Assembly (NCBI GenBank): GCA_934524985.1
Contig: CAKSYT010000002.1
Span: 62,001 to 126,000, forward strand
DNA: 64,000 nt
DNA from: an uncultured Faecalibacterium sp.
Lineage (GTDB): Bacteria > Bacillota > Clostridia > Oscillospirales > Ruminococcaceae
Direction: 5' to 3'
Position numbers and translations under genes: made by a program. Positions within the stretch are counted from its first letter, which is position 1, and each line of letters opens with the position of its first letter. This document shows, in pieces, positions 18,447-24,996 of the stretch. Below the pieces are notes generated by a model that was not told the origin of the DNA, ran no database searches, and was given only the letters and a program-made list of their open reading frames with translations.

Positions 18447-18465
18447 TGTGACCCACACAGTCACA
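18447..18465. other. Perfect hairpin upstream of the HUH gene (possible nick site)
   Basis: The inverted repeat TGTGAC-N7-GTCACA lies 26 nt upstream of the HUH protein start. HUH initiators nick in hairpins near their own genes, so it is a candidate double-strand origin. A repressor operator is equally possible. No T-run follows, so it is not a terminator. Confidence 0.35.
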
Positions 18466-18639
18466 GAAATAACGGGTATACTAGCTCCCCAAAGCGCCCA
18501 CCCGGACGCTTTTTATAAAAAGGTATCAGACAAAACGCCTGCCGCCGAGCCTTCTCTCAGCAGCACCCGTTCCTACCTGATGCTTCTGTGGTCGCCAAAG
18601 CCCCCGGCCACGCGCTCACCGCGCCGCCGGGGGCTAATT
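18466..18639. other. Non-coding stretch with two hairpins
   Basis: No ORF with a ribosome site is present. AAAGCG/CGCTTT arms lie near 18491-18513, with a T-run on the plus strand. A larger AGCCCCCGG/CCGGGGGCT hairpin lies at about 18599-18634. It follows the minus-strand 63-aa gene and could reduce read-through from early genes into the HUH gene. Confidence 0.45.
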
Positions 18640-18831
18640 TTATCTTCTCCGTTTCCCGATCCAGAACTCCTCGTCAAAGTCGTTCTTGTGGATGCTTCCC
18701 GCGTAGGTCGCGTTTCTGGTGTGCAGCTTTTCCTTTGCCAGCTCCTTCTTCCACGCCTTGTACCGTTCGCAGTAGTCGGAGCAGGCAGGCCGCCGCTCCG
18801 GGCAGTCCTTTGTGCAGCACCGCTTCACCAT
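18640..18831 (-). CDS. Small Cys-rich phage protein, 63 aa
   Basis: Four clustered cysteines plus one more (CC..DCP.R...CSDYCERY) at the N-terminus suggest a zinc-knuckle fold, followed by a basic helical tail. Small proteins of this type are common in early regions of Firmicutes phages and are of unknown function. The start overlaps the end of the 127-aa gene by 7 nt. Confidence 0.65.
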   Translation of the reverse strand: MVKRCCTKDCPERRPACSDYCERYKAWKKELAKEKLHTRNATYAGSIHKNDFDEEFWIGKRRR

Positions 18832-19208
18832 ACCGGGGCCTCCGGCTTGCCCGCTGCTGCCCAGTAGCCGTATTGCAGCTCTTTCTTCCCCGCTTTCAGC
18901 GCCGCCTTATTGTATAAGCACATCCGGTGCACGTCCCGCTGCAAGGGGGTCTCGTCCTCTCTGGCTGGCTTCGGCTGCGGCTTTGGCTTTTCTTTGACCT
19001 TATGGCAGTATGCGTTGGATTCCGCTGCGTCTGCCCGCTCCCGCTCAATTCGGTAGCGCTTCGGCCTTGCCCCCTCCACCTGCACCCGGTAGGCAGAGCT
19101 CACCGCGCCCTTGCGCCTGTATAGCCTTGCCTTCACCAGTTGCTCCGGGGTGCCGCGGTACAGCAGCTTGCTTGTCTGCGGGTCATACAGGCTGTAAATG
19201 TACTCCAT
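18825..19208 (-). CDS. Phage hypothetical protein, 127 aa
   Basis: Start ATG 19208 overlaps the stop of the upstream gene; the 45-codon upstream extension of the frame is the shadow of that gene and is rejected. The N-terminus reads MEYIYSLYDPQT, followed by a basic middle (RVQVEGARPKRYRIERER) and a Lys/Pro linker (KVKEKPKPQPKP). No family was recognised. Basicity suggests nucleic-acid binding. Confidence 0.6.
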   Translation of the reverse strand: MEYIYSLYDPQTSKLLYRGTPEQLVKARLYRRKGAVSSAYRVQVEGARPKRYRIERERADAAESNAYCHKVKEKPKPQPKPAREDETPLQRDVHRMCLYNKAALKAGKKELQYGYWAAAGKPEAPVW

Positions 19209-19432
19209 CAGCTCCTGCCTCCGTTTCCGTACAGCTCCACCTCTGCACCGTCCTCCGCGATCAGAATCCCGCCGTCCAGCGCCTGCGCCAGCTGCTGCAG
19301 CCGCGCAGCGCTCAGCTTCAGCAGTCCGCCGGGCTTGCACCACCGCCGGACATAGCCCTCCTTCACCTCCAGCTTGTCGCCCAGCGTTGCCGGGTTCTCG
19401 CCCCGGTAATCCATTGCTTCCTGTAAGGTCAT
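19208..19432 (-). CDS. Small phage DNA-binding-like protein, 74 aa
   Basis: ATG 19432 overlaps the previous stop in an ATGA. TLGDKLEVKEGYVRRWCKPG followed by KLSAARLQQLAQAL has the cadence of a helix-turn-helix. A longer frame upstream is antisense-like and unsupported. It is probably a small Cro-like or accessory regulator; this is inferred from a weak motif. Confidence 0.5.
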   Translation of the reverse strand: MTLQEAMDYRGENPATLGDKLEVKEGYVRRWCKPGGLLKLSAARLQQLAQALDGGILIAEDGAEVELYGNGGRS

Positions 19433-20175
19433 CTCCGTCTCCTTTCCCAGCTTGCGGGTACCTGCTGCTCCATCACAGCTTGTATGCGCCGGTCCATCTC
19501 GCCCTTTGCCAGCGGCAGGGTGCAGGGCACCCGCATCCGGCTCACCTGTGCCCGGATCTGTGTTTTCTGCATCTCTGCCAGCACATCTGCCGTGTGCTGG
19601 CGGTAGGCTTCCAGTTCCCGTTCCTCCGGTACGTCCAACACTTCCACCTCGGTACCGTAGCCCTGCGCCGCCGCCCGCCGGAACCATTCCAGCGCCACGT
19701 CCACGCCCTCTTCCAGCACCCACTGGTTCAGCTGCCGGTAGTTGTCCATTGTGGCATCGTATAACCGGTTCATCCGCGCCGCCCTGAAGCCCAGCACCTC
19801 GGCGCACGCCACGGCATACACCCGCCACTCCAGCGTGGCGGCCTCGTCCACCGCGCCCTTGATCTTCAGCTCCGTGTGTGTCTTGGCCACGCCCTTTGCG
19901 TTGGGGATCCTCAGTTCCCACGGCGCGCCCTGCGGCATCCGGCTGCGCAGCCACGCCTCCGCGCTCTGCTTTGCCTCAAGCGGCCGGCCGCACTCGGCCA
20001 TGATCCACAGCACCTCGCCGTTCACCTCGTTCCGGCGCTTGTCCACCTTCTGCAGCCGCTCCCGGCCAAGGCCGAACACCTCATGCAGCGCAATGGTCAC
20101 GCAGGCGTGGGTAAAGTCGATGGCATTGTTCTGCGCCAGCGTGATCCGGTTTTCAAGGCTCATTTTCTTCTTCAT
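19429..20175 (-). CDS. Phage hypothetical protein, 248 aa
   Basis: The chosen start, ATG 20175 (MKKKMSLENR), overlaps the upstream stop and has AGGAGG 11 nt before it. The protein is helical, soluble and slightly acidic, with HACVTIALHEVFGLGRERLQ near residue 25. No enzyme motif was recognised. It is the largest early protein apart from the HUH protein and is flanked on both sides by ATGA-type overlaps, so it belongs to a tightly coupled operon. Confidence 0.6.
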   Translation of the reverse strand: MKKKMSLENRITLAQNNAIDFTHACVTIALHEVFGLGRERLQKVDKRRNEVNGEVLWIMAECGRPLEAKQSAEAWLRSRMPQGAPWELRIPNAKGVAKTHTELKIKGAVDEAATLEWRVYAVACAEVLGFRAARMNRLYDATMDNYRQLNQWVLEEGVDVALEWFRRAAAQGYGTEVEVLDVPEERELEAYRQHTADVLAEMQKTQIRAQVSRMRVPCTLPLAKGEMDRRIQAVMEQQVPASWERRRR

Positions 20176-20357
20176 CTGGCAGCCGTCCTCCTGTAAAACT
20201 CCTCGTGCAGCTTCCCCCACTCGTCCGTCGTCAGGCTCCTGTCTGCCGCCGCCCGCGCGATCACCCGGTACGCCGGGCCGTTGCGGTCACGCGGGTGCAT
20301 CCAGTCCACCTCTTCCAGTGCCTTGTCCAGCTGCGCCCGGTATTCCTCGTAGGTCAT
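20172..20357 (-). CDS. Small phage protein, 61 aa
   Basis: An acidic-to-basic helical protein starting MTYEEYRAQLDKALEE. The stop overlaps the next start and the first base abuts the previous stop. No domain was recognised. Confidence 0.55.
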   Translation of the reverse strand: MTYEEYRAQLDKALEEVDWMHPRDRNGPAYRVIARAAADRSLTTDEWGKLHEEFYRRTAAR

Positions 20358-20677
20358 CAGCCCTGCACCTCCCCCTGCCGCTTCATCAGCTCTGCCATAA
20401 ATGCTGCATCCTTGCCTTTAAAAGTCTGCGTGTGCACCTTGCAGCTCTTGCCCTCCATCACGTCCAGCAGTTCCTCTGCCATCATCTTGCCAAAGTCAGC
20501 CGCACACTCTATCTTTTCATCGTCGGTCAGTCCCTTCTTCAGCAGGTTCACCACAAAGGTAAGGTACACCTTCTGCATGGCATCCATCGCCTTTTCCTTG
20601 CTGGTGTTCTTGCCGTGGCATTGCATTAGCACCTTTTTGCCGTCGCTCCGGATCACGATCTCAATGTTGTTTTCCAT
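20357..20677 (-). CDS. Phage hypothetical protein, 106 aa
   Basis: An alpha/beta protein starting MENNIEIVIRSDGKKVLMQC with a helical centre (YLTFVVNLLKKGLTDDEK). The ribosome site is AAAGGAAT before ATG 20677. No family was recognised. It lies within the early operon. Confidence 0.6.
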   Translation of the reverse strand: MENNIEIVIRSDGKKVLMQCHGKNTSKEKAMDAMQKVYLTFVVNLLKKGLTDDEKIECAADFGKMMAEELLDVMEGKSCKVHTQTFKGKDAAFMAELMKRQGEVQG

Positions 20678-20692
20678 GTCTGCATTCCTTTC

Positions 20693-20887
20693 TCATTTCA
20701 GCTTTTCCGTATGGTACGGTGTAAAGCTGTCGTACTCCACATAATGCTGCTTTGCCATCTCCACGGCCTTTGCCCGGGCAATGCCCTCGGTGGGTGCGCC
20801 CACCACATAGCTCAGGCACTGGGCGTACACGCTGTTCGTCTCCGGCATGGTCTTGCTGCACTCCACGTGCACCCGGTACTTGCCCAT
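20693..20887 (-). CDS. Small phage protein, 64 aa
   Basis: ATG 20887 shares bases with the stop of the 86-aa membrane protein. MGKYRVHVECSKTMPET has the look of a small beta-alpha protein. The function is unknown. Confidence 0.55.
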   Translation of the reverse strand: MGKYRVHVECSKTMPETNSVYAQCLSYVVGAPTEGIARAKAVEMAKQHYVEYDSFTPYHTEKLK

Positions 20888-21147
20888 CAGCCTGCCCTCC
20901 TGCTGCGCTGCACGGTGTTCCCCGGCTTCTGGTGGATCTTCTTCGTCTGCTTCTCCCGGTCCTGTGCGGCAAAGCCCAGCCGCATAAATACCACCGCTGC
21001 CACCAGCAGGCCGATCGCCGTGCAAACCTCACCGTCCGTGATCACGCCGCCCAGCTTCGCACCGCCCTCGATGCCCATGCCTACCAGCAGCCCGGTCAAA
21101 CCGCACCCTGCCGCCAGCCAGTGCCATACCCCTGATTTGATCTTCAT
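20887..21147 (-). CDS. Small phage membrane protein, 86 aa
   Basis: Two hydrophobic segments (residues about 9-26 and 40-60) joined by a short Gly-rich loop, with a Lys/Arg-rich cytoplasmic tail. It resembles a small two-TM holin-like topology. Its early-operon position argues against a lysis role, and membrane anchoring or superinfection functions are possible. Confidence 0.55.
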   Translation of the reverse strand: MKIKSGVWHWLAAGCGLTGLLVGMGIEGGAKLGGVITDGEVCTAIGLLVAAVVFMRLGFAAQDREKQTKKIHQKPGNTVQRSRRAG

Positions 21148-21199
21148 TGCAAAAACCTCCGTCCTGTGTTAAACTTCTGGTGATAGGTCGTCACATCTA

Positions 21200-21472
21200 T
21201 CACCTTGCAGGGCTCGTCGGTGCTGTCACACCGCCGGGCTCTCTTTTTTTGTTGTGCCGGTCCAGCTGCGCAAGCTCTTCTGCCGTCAGTTCCTCCACCA
21301 GAAACTCATATTTCCGCAGCGGCTTTTGCCCGCCAGCGCCTTTCCGGTGGTGGCTTAGTACACTGTAAAAGCTGTTCCGGCTCGCGTATCCCAGCCGCTT
21401 TGCGCACTCCGTGCCCGTGCCGCTCGCCACCAGTTCCCCGGTCTTACGCAGCCAGATGGTGTACCAGTTCAC
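21200..21472 (-). CDS. Small phage protein with a DNA-binding-like core, 90 aa
   Basis: I chose GTG 21472 (VNWYTIWLRK) because GGAGGC lies six bases upstream and it overlaps the previous stop as GTGA. The upstream ATG at 21532 lies inside the neighbouring gene. The segment ECAKRLGYASRNSFYSVLSH resembles a helix-turn-helix. The function is unknown. Confidence 0.55.
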   Translation of the reverse strand: MNWYTIWLRKTGELVASGTGTECAKRLGYASRNSFYSVLSHHRKGAGGQKPLRKYEFLVEELTAEELAQLDRHNKKREPGGVTAPTSPAR

Positions 21473-21636
21473 TTTTTCGCCTCCGTCCCGCGCGCCGGTG
21501 CTTTTGCCCCGGCGTTCTTTCTTTTTTTCCATGCCTTAAACGCTGCCCTGTTCTCCGGGTCTGCGTAAAACAGGGCGGCCATGTCCAGCACGGCCTGTGC
21601 CTGCCACTCCTTCAGCAGCAGCTGCCCGCTCTCCAT
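21469..21636 (-). CDS. Small phage protein, 55 aa
   Basis: ATG 21636 follows AAAGGAGGAAGGCGC. The frame gives MESGQLLLKEWQAQAVLDMA and ends in a Lys-rich tail, stopping at a GTGA overlap with the next gene. Too short for family recognition; the strong ribosome site and coupling support it. Confidence 0.55.
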   Translation of the reverse strand: MESGQLLLKEWQAQAVLDMAALFYADPENRAAFKAWKKRKNAGAKAPARGTEAKK

Positions 21637-21649
21637 GCGCCTTCCTCCT

Positions 21650-21826
21650 TTAATCCGGGTTAAACGTCTGAAAACGGTTGTCCTTGCGGCGCAGCGCCCG
21701 GATCTCCTCCGGGGTGAGGCCGGTGTCCTCGTACTGGCCGAGGCGCTGTACCAGCTCGTCCTTTTTGGCGGTGCTCCAATAGCCGCTCTTGATGCCGCTG
21801 CACCGCGGGGCTGTCAGTCTTTCCAT
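21650..21826 (-). CDS. Small phage protein with the YEDTGLTPEEI motif, 58 aa
   Basis: ATG 21826 follows AAAGGAGGAAAGCGC. The segment RLGQYEDTGLTPEEIRALRR is a hallmark of small proteins widespread in Firmicutes phages, of unknown function. It lies in the early operon. Confidence 0.65.
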   Translation of the reverse strand: MERLTAPRCSGIKSGYWSTAKKDELVQRLGQYEDTGLTPEEIRALRRKDNRFQTFNPD

Positions 21827-21839
21827 GCGCTTTCCTCCT

Positions 21840-22103
21840 TTACTCCAGTTCCAGCTCTTCCGTCTCCGCGATCACCTGCATCACCTTCAAAAGCCGCTGC
21901 CCGGCGTGCTTTGCTTCCAGCGCTAAGTACTCCGCGTCATCGTCCGGCCGCTGGTCCATGGTGTCCTGCAGCCGGTCCAGCTTGTCCAGCATGTCGCAGC
22001 AGATGGCGATCCCGCCCTCCAGCAGCCACTTGCTGGCCGTCTGCATGGGCTCCGCTGCTTTCGGGCTCACCAGCTTGCCCGCCGGGGCCGTTACCTTTTT
22101 CAA
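21840..22103 (-). CDS. Small phage protein, 87 aa
   Basis: ATG 22103 follows CAGGAGGTACAAA. A helical acidic protein (GGIAICCDMLDKLDRLQDTM) without a recognised family. Its upstream region is shared with a plus-strand promoter-like sequence at 22118-22147. Confidence 0.55.
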   Translation of the reverse strand: MKKVTAPAGKLVSPKAAEPMQTASKWLLEGGIAICCDMLDKLDRLQDTMDQRPDDDAEYLALEAKHAGQRLLKVMQVIAETEELELE

Positions 22104-22117
22104 TTTTGTACCTCCTG

Positions 22118-22147
22118 TTGCATTCCGTTTCCTTCCCGTGCTACAAT
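22118..22147 (+). promoter_or_regulatory. Promoter-like sequence on the plus strand
   Basis: TTGCAT, 18 bases, TACAAT. It points opposite to the early operon and is followed 12-18 nt later by AAAGGA. It would drive the 22175-22453 ORF or an antisense RNA through the early operon. Confidence 0.45.
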
Positions 22148-22174
22148 AGCCAAAAACAGAAAGGATGTGTCCTC

Positions 22175-22453
22175 TTGTCGTATAAAATCACCTTCGAGAT
22201 CAGCTGCCCCATGCTGCTGCCCGAGCAGTCGCCCCGGCTTCCCGCCGAGATTTTATATCTCGAAGTCCCGGGTCGTGCACCAACGTTCACCTTCCCGCGT
22301 GGTTGCCCGCGCTTTCACGATTGCCCTGCCTGCATTGCCTGCTATCAGCAGCTTCGGCAGCTGTTCGTGTCCGGTCAGGTCACTTTTCATCACGATCCCC
22401 GCTCTGTTGGTACGCTTCTTTGTATCTCGCTTCCAGCTCCGCTGCGTCCATAA
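22175..22453 (+). CDS. Possible counter-oriented small protein, 92 aa
   Basis: TTG 22175 lies shortly downstream of AGAAAGGA and a promoter-like sequence. The product starts (M)SYKITFEISCPMLLPEQSPR and contains CPACIACYQQLRQLF, with a CxxC pair. No minus-strand gene occupies 22104-22379, so this fills an otherwise empty gap. Against it: the TTG start, no recognised family, and a 74-nt overlap with the minus-strand gene at 22380-22718. It may be a short regulatory protein or not translated. Confidence 0.4.
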   Translation: MSYKITFEISCPMLLPEQSPRLPAEILYLEVPGRAPTFTFPRGCPRFHDCPACIACYQQLRQLFVSGQVTFHHDPRSVGTLLCISLPAPLRP

Positions 22454-22718
22454 GCATCAGCCGCACCAGCGCCTGTATGTTCTCTGCCAGCTCCTTGCGG
22501 TACGCTCTGTCCTCCCGCTGCCACGGGTTTTTCATGGCCTCCCGCCAGCTGTCCAGCGCCTCACACAGGTTGTCCAGCGTTGTGCACAGCGGGTCACCAG
22601 CATCCATATCTGCATGGTTCACCTCCTCGTACGTTCCGGTAAACACCCTGTCCTGTCTGCCATTGCGCAGCGCCATCCTCTGTGCCCGCTTCATGCGGGC
22701 TTTTTTGTTGCCGTCCAT
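22380..22718 (-). CDS. Phage hypothetical protein, 112 aa
   Basis: ATG 22718 with a GGAGGTGAAGG site. The N-terminus is basic (MDGNKKARMKRAQRMALRNG). A long acidic helix follows. No family was recognised. It is the second gene of the leftward early operon. Confidence 0.55.
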   Translation of the reverse strand: MDGNKKARMKRAQRMALRNGRQDRVFTGTYEEVNHADMDAGDPLCTTLDNLCEALDSWREAMKNPWQREDRAYRKELAENIQALVRLMLMDAAELEARYKEAYQQSGDRDEK

Positions 22719-22736
22719 CCCTTCACCTCCTTGTGC

Positions 22737-22901
22737 TTACGCGCTCTTGCCGCTCTGGGCGGGCTGGCTCTGCTGGTGCAGCTTTTCTGCATCTGCCAGC
22801 CCTTTTGCATAGCCCAGCGCCAGCGCCTGCATCTTGTCCGGCAGTTTTGCCGCCGTGGTCAGCAATTCTACCATCCGGGTAGTTTCGTTTGATTGCATCA
22901 T
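22737..22901 (-). CDS. First early leftward protein, 54 aa
   Basis: ATG 22901 follows TTAGGAGGTGCGACAAG and is the first gene after the strong leftward promoter at 22947-22975. MMQSNETTRMVELLTTAAKL continues into a helical Ala/Leu-rich core. The small size and place just opposite the repressor gene suggest a Cro-like or anti-repressor role. No helix-turn-helix is evident. Confidence 0.6.
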   Translation of the reverse strand: MMQSNETTRMVELLTTAAKLPDKMQALALGYAKGLADAEKLHQQSQPAQSGKSA

Positions 22902-22919
22902 CTTGTCGCACCTCCTAAC

Positions 22920-22975
22920 GGTAAGTAAAATCTTTCCGTCGGTATCATTATACTTACTGTTGGTAATATTGTCAA
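22920..22975 (-). promoter_or_regulatory. Leftward lytic promoter with operator-like repeats
   Basis: A perfect consensus promoter on the minus strand: TTGACA (22970-22975), 17 bases, TATAAT (22947-22952). The spacer contains the dyad TTAC-N5-GTAA. An inverted copy of its arm, GGTAAGTA, lies at 22920-22927, between the promoter and the first early gene. These repeats are the likely binding sites of the repressor at 23037. Confidence 0.8.
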
Positions 22976-22985
22976 GCATTTTTTC

Positions 22986-23014
22986 TTGACAACAGCAAGA
23001 TTTCGGCGTACTAT
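22986..23014 (+). promoter_or_regulatory. Rightward repressor promoter
   Basis: TTGACA, 17 bases, TACTAT, ending 22 nt before the repressor start codon, with AAGGAGGTG as ribosome site. Its -35 is 11 nt from the -35 of the leftward promoter. The two are back-to-back, as expected of a lysis/lysogeny switch. Confidence 0.75.
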
Positions 23015-23036
23015 ATTTGCAAGGAGGTGAACACCC

Positions 23037-23444
23037 ATGAATGAACGACTCAAACTTCTGCGCAAAACTTTGAAATTGAATCAGGTAGACTTTGGTTCTA
23101 GGCTTTCTTTAACAGGCTCCGCCATTTCTCGTTATGAGAGCGGTGTTAATGCGATGGCTGACAACATCGTTCTTTTGATCTGCCGCGAGTTCAACGTTAA
23201 CGAGGACTGGCTACGCAATGGCAACGGCGAAATGTTCTCCCGGCAGTCCACTGATCTGATCGAACAGCTCACCCAGCAGTACAACCTTGGTCTGTATGGG
23301 CAGCAGCTGCTTGCCACCTATCTGCAGCTTTCGGATGCCGACAAGCGCGCTGTGGAGCGTTTTGTATCGCAGCTTACCGCCAACGTCCAGCAGGCAGAGG
23401 ATGCGCAAACCGTTCCTGAAAAGGAAAAACTTCTTGCCGAGTAG
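23037..23444 (+). CDS. XRE-family phage repressor, 135 aa
   Basis: The N-terminal helix-turn-helix (MNERLKLLRKTLKLNQVDFG ... SLTGSAISRYESG, residues 1-45) is typical of Cro/CI regulators. The C-terminal part (about 75-135) is helical and acidic. No LexA-type Ser-Lys peptidase dyad is visible, so induction probably works through another factor. It faces the early operon across the double promoter and is followed by a strong terminator. Confidence 0.88.
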   Translation: MNERLKLLRKTLKLNQVDFGSRLSLTGSAISRYESGVNAMADNIVLLICREFNVNEDWLRNGNGEMFSRQSTDLIEQLTQQYNLGLYGQQLLATYLQLSDADKRAVERFVSQLTANVQQAEDAQTVPEKEKLLAE

Positions 23445-23478
23445 TCTTTTATCGTCAGGCGCTGCGGCACAGGTAAAC

Positions 23479-23515
23479 AAAAACGGCTCCTGTGCATCGC
23501 ACAAGAGCCGTTTTT
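23479..23515. terminator. Bidirectional terminator after the repressor
   Basis: Arms AAAAACGGCTC and GAGCCGTTTTT flank an inner TGTGC/GCACA stem, with A- and T-runs on the two sides. Confidence 0.85.
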
Positions 23516-23625
23516 CCGTTGCGTGGGCAACAAAACAGATTTTCAGCTAAATTTTTGGTGGTTTTGACCTTTTTTCCTATAAATCATTCCTCTATACTTA
23601 AATAAAAATATTAGGAGGAATGTAT

Positions 23626-24018
23626 GTGAATTTCAAAAAGAGTATTCCGCTTTTACTTCTTTTCATGCTGGTGCTTTGTATTGGTTTGTTTTTTGGCGTT
23701 CGAATTGGCGAAGGACAGTATAGTTTTTACAAGCCCCGATCCAGCTATTATTTGAAAGCCACTCGTGATGCTAAAAACGATGGATATTCCGTTGGCTGGG
23801 ATGCCGGTCATAAGGCTAAGCAGGAAGAAGATTACAATAGTGGTTGGTCAGCCGGTTACGAGTTTTGTTTAAATGAAAACAAAGCCATTCGCAATGATTA
23901 TGATGAAGGCTATGACGATGGTTATGACAGTGGTTTTGAAGATGGCTGGTCAGATGGTTATGACATCGGTTTTGAAGATGGCTGGTCAAAAGGTTTTTCT
24001 GAAGCTTCACCGGACTGA
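23626..24018 (+). CDS. Membrane-anchored Gly/Asp/Tyr-repeat protein (possible moron), 130 aa
   Basis: GTG 23626 is preferred because AGGAGG lies seven bases upstream; ATG 23620 is only one base from it. Residues about 8-26 form one TM segment. The rest is extracellular-type sequence ending in an acidic array with a four-residue rhythm, GYDDGYDSGFEDGW and then SDGYDIGFEDGWSKGF. Base composition is much richer in A+T than the rest of the prophage, suggesting separate acquisition. It lies between repressor and integrase, where lysogenic-conversion genes occur. The function is unknown; surface exclusion is a guess. Confidence 0.6.
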   Translation: MNFKKSIPLLLLFMLVLCIGLFFGVRIGEGQYSFYKPRSSYYLKATRDAKNDGYSVGWDAGHKAKQEEDYNSGWSAGYEFCLNENKAIRNDYDEGYDDGYDSGFEDGWSDGYDIGFEDGWSKGFSEASPD

Positions 24019-24049
24019 ATTGCCATCATATCAATGAAGCGTAAAAATA

Positions 24050-24068
24050 AAACCGCCCACTGGGCGGC
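24050..24068. terminator. Short GC-rich hairpin
   Basis: CCGCCCA/TGGGCGG arms. A T-rich tract follows only in the minus direction, so it would stop leftward rather than rightward transcription. It separates the two AT-rich lysogeny-region genes. Confidence 0.5.
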
Positions 24069-24086
24069 ATAATGTAGGAGGAAATC

Positions 24087-24668
24087 ATGCAATCTGATAC
24101 CATTACGATTTTTCTGATTTTTGCGGCGGCTACTTTCGCCTGTGCTGCTGTCTGGCTATGGGCACACAAAGATTCTTCCAAATCGAATTCTACGCCTGCC
24201 AAAGAGGAAGTAGCAATAAATGAAAATCATATCCGTCAACAAGAAAAATCTATGGAACCCAAAACAACAGGTTCTCGTGTGGGCGCTTGTATTGTACTTG
24301 CCGTGCTTGCTCTAATTGCACAGATAGTCTGTGGTTTTGTCTACACCTTATTGTTTACACTATCTTCCCTATTAACTTTTTTACCTGATTTCTTAGTCTA
24401 TGTTTTAGCTTTCGCTTTCTACCCTCTTGTTCTTGGTATCCTTTCCGTTCCTCTTATGTATTTTCTCCCTTGGGCTGCTGATTGTTCCGAGCGTATCTGC
24501 CCCACTCGAAAAGGGCTTCGTTATGTCTGTATCGTTATTTACGATGTTCTGTGTGTCATCTCAAATGTATTACCTTGCGCCTTAGGTCGTGCTTCCTTCA
24601 GCTTTTATTATCTCCTTCCATTGATCTATGCTGCCGTCTTTTTGCACATCAAATCTTCTCTCCGGTGA
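24087..24668 (+). CDS. Polytopic membrane protein in the lysogeny module, 193 aa
   Basis: ATG 24087 follows TAGGAGGAAATC. One N-terminal TM segment (residues 5-26), a polar linker (30-65), then about four hydrophobic segments (70-95, 97-128, 145-170, 172-190). A+T-rich like its neighbour. No family was recognised. Position between repressor and integrase and membrane topology fit a superinfection-exclusion or other lysogen-expressed function, which is inference. Confidence 0.6.
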   Translation: MQSDTITIFLIFAAATFACAAVWLWAHKDSSKSNSTPAKEEVAINENHIRQQEKSMEPKTTGSRVGACIVLAVLALIAQIVCGFVYTLLFTLSSLLTFLPDFLVYVLAFAFYPLVLGILSVPLMYFLPWAADCSERICPTRKGLRYVCIVIYDVLCVISNVLPCALGRASFSFYYLLPLIYAAVFLHIKSSLR

Positions 24669-24674
24669 CCTTCA

Positions 24675-24702
24675 GGAGCGCCCACCGGGTGCTCCTTTTT
24701 TT
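24675..24702 (+). terminator. Terminator after the membrane-protein gene
   Basis: A GGAGCGCCC-ACC-GGGTGCTCC hairpin followed by seven T on the plus strand. A second inverted repeat (ACCCCCT/AGGGGGT) lies at about 24713-24741. Confidence 0.85.
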
Positions 24703-24741
24703 GCAAAGCAAAACCCCCTCAGCCGTAAAGCCAAGGGGGTC

Positions 24742-24996
24742 ATGCCTCAAACAGGGGATCCAAAAAGTAGGAGGTAATTGTTATGCCTATCAACCCGCGC
24801 ATCTCTGCCCTTTTATGGTAGCACGGGCAGCTGTGCGGGTCAAGCGTCCAAAACGCATTACGCAAAATAAAATGTCCGGGTGCTGGTACGAACAGCCCCC
24901 GGACGGAATGCAACAACACATCAAACTGATAATGCGCCTGCCGTGGATAGTATACCACACTCCCGGCAGCCACGCAACCGAAAGGAGTGTGATCTC
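24742..24996 (+). other. Leader region of the integrase gene
   Basis: No clear gene. AGGAGG followed by ATG 24783 opens only a 12-codon reading frame (MPINPRISALLW), which could be a leader peptide. Nothing else with a ribosome site was seen before the integrase. Confidence 0.3.

Noticed and set aside
20887..21147. The two-TM 86-aa protein as a holin
   Set aside because: It sits in the early operon far from any endolysin and is coupled to non-lysis genes; topology alone is not enough.
24880..24996. Extension of the integrase upstream of 24997, or a separate small protein there
   Set aside because: The frame before ATG 24997 lacks a ribosome site, while AAAGGAG sits correctly before 24997.
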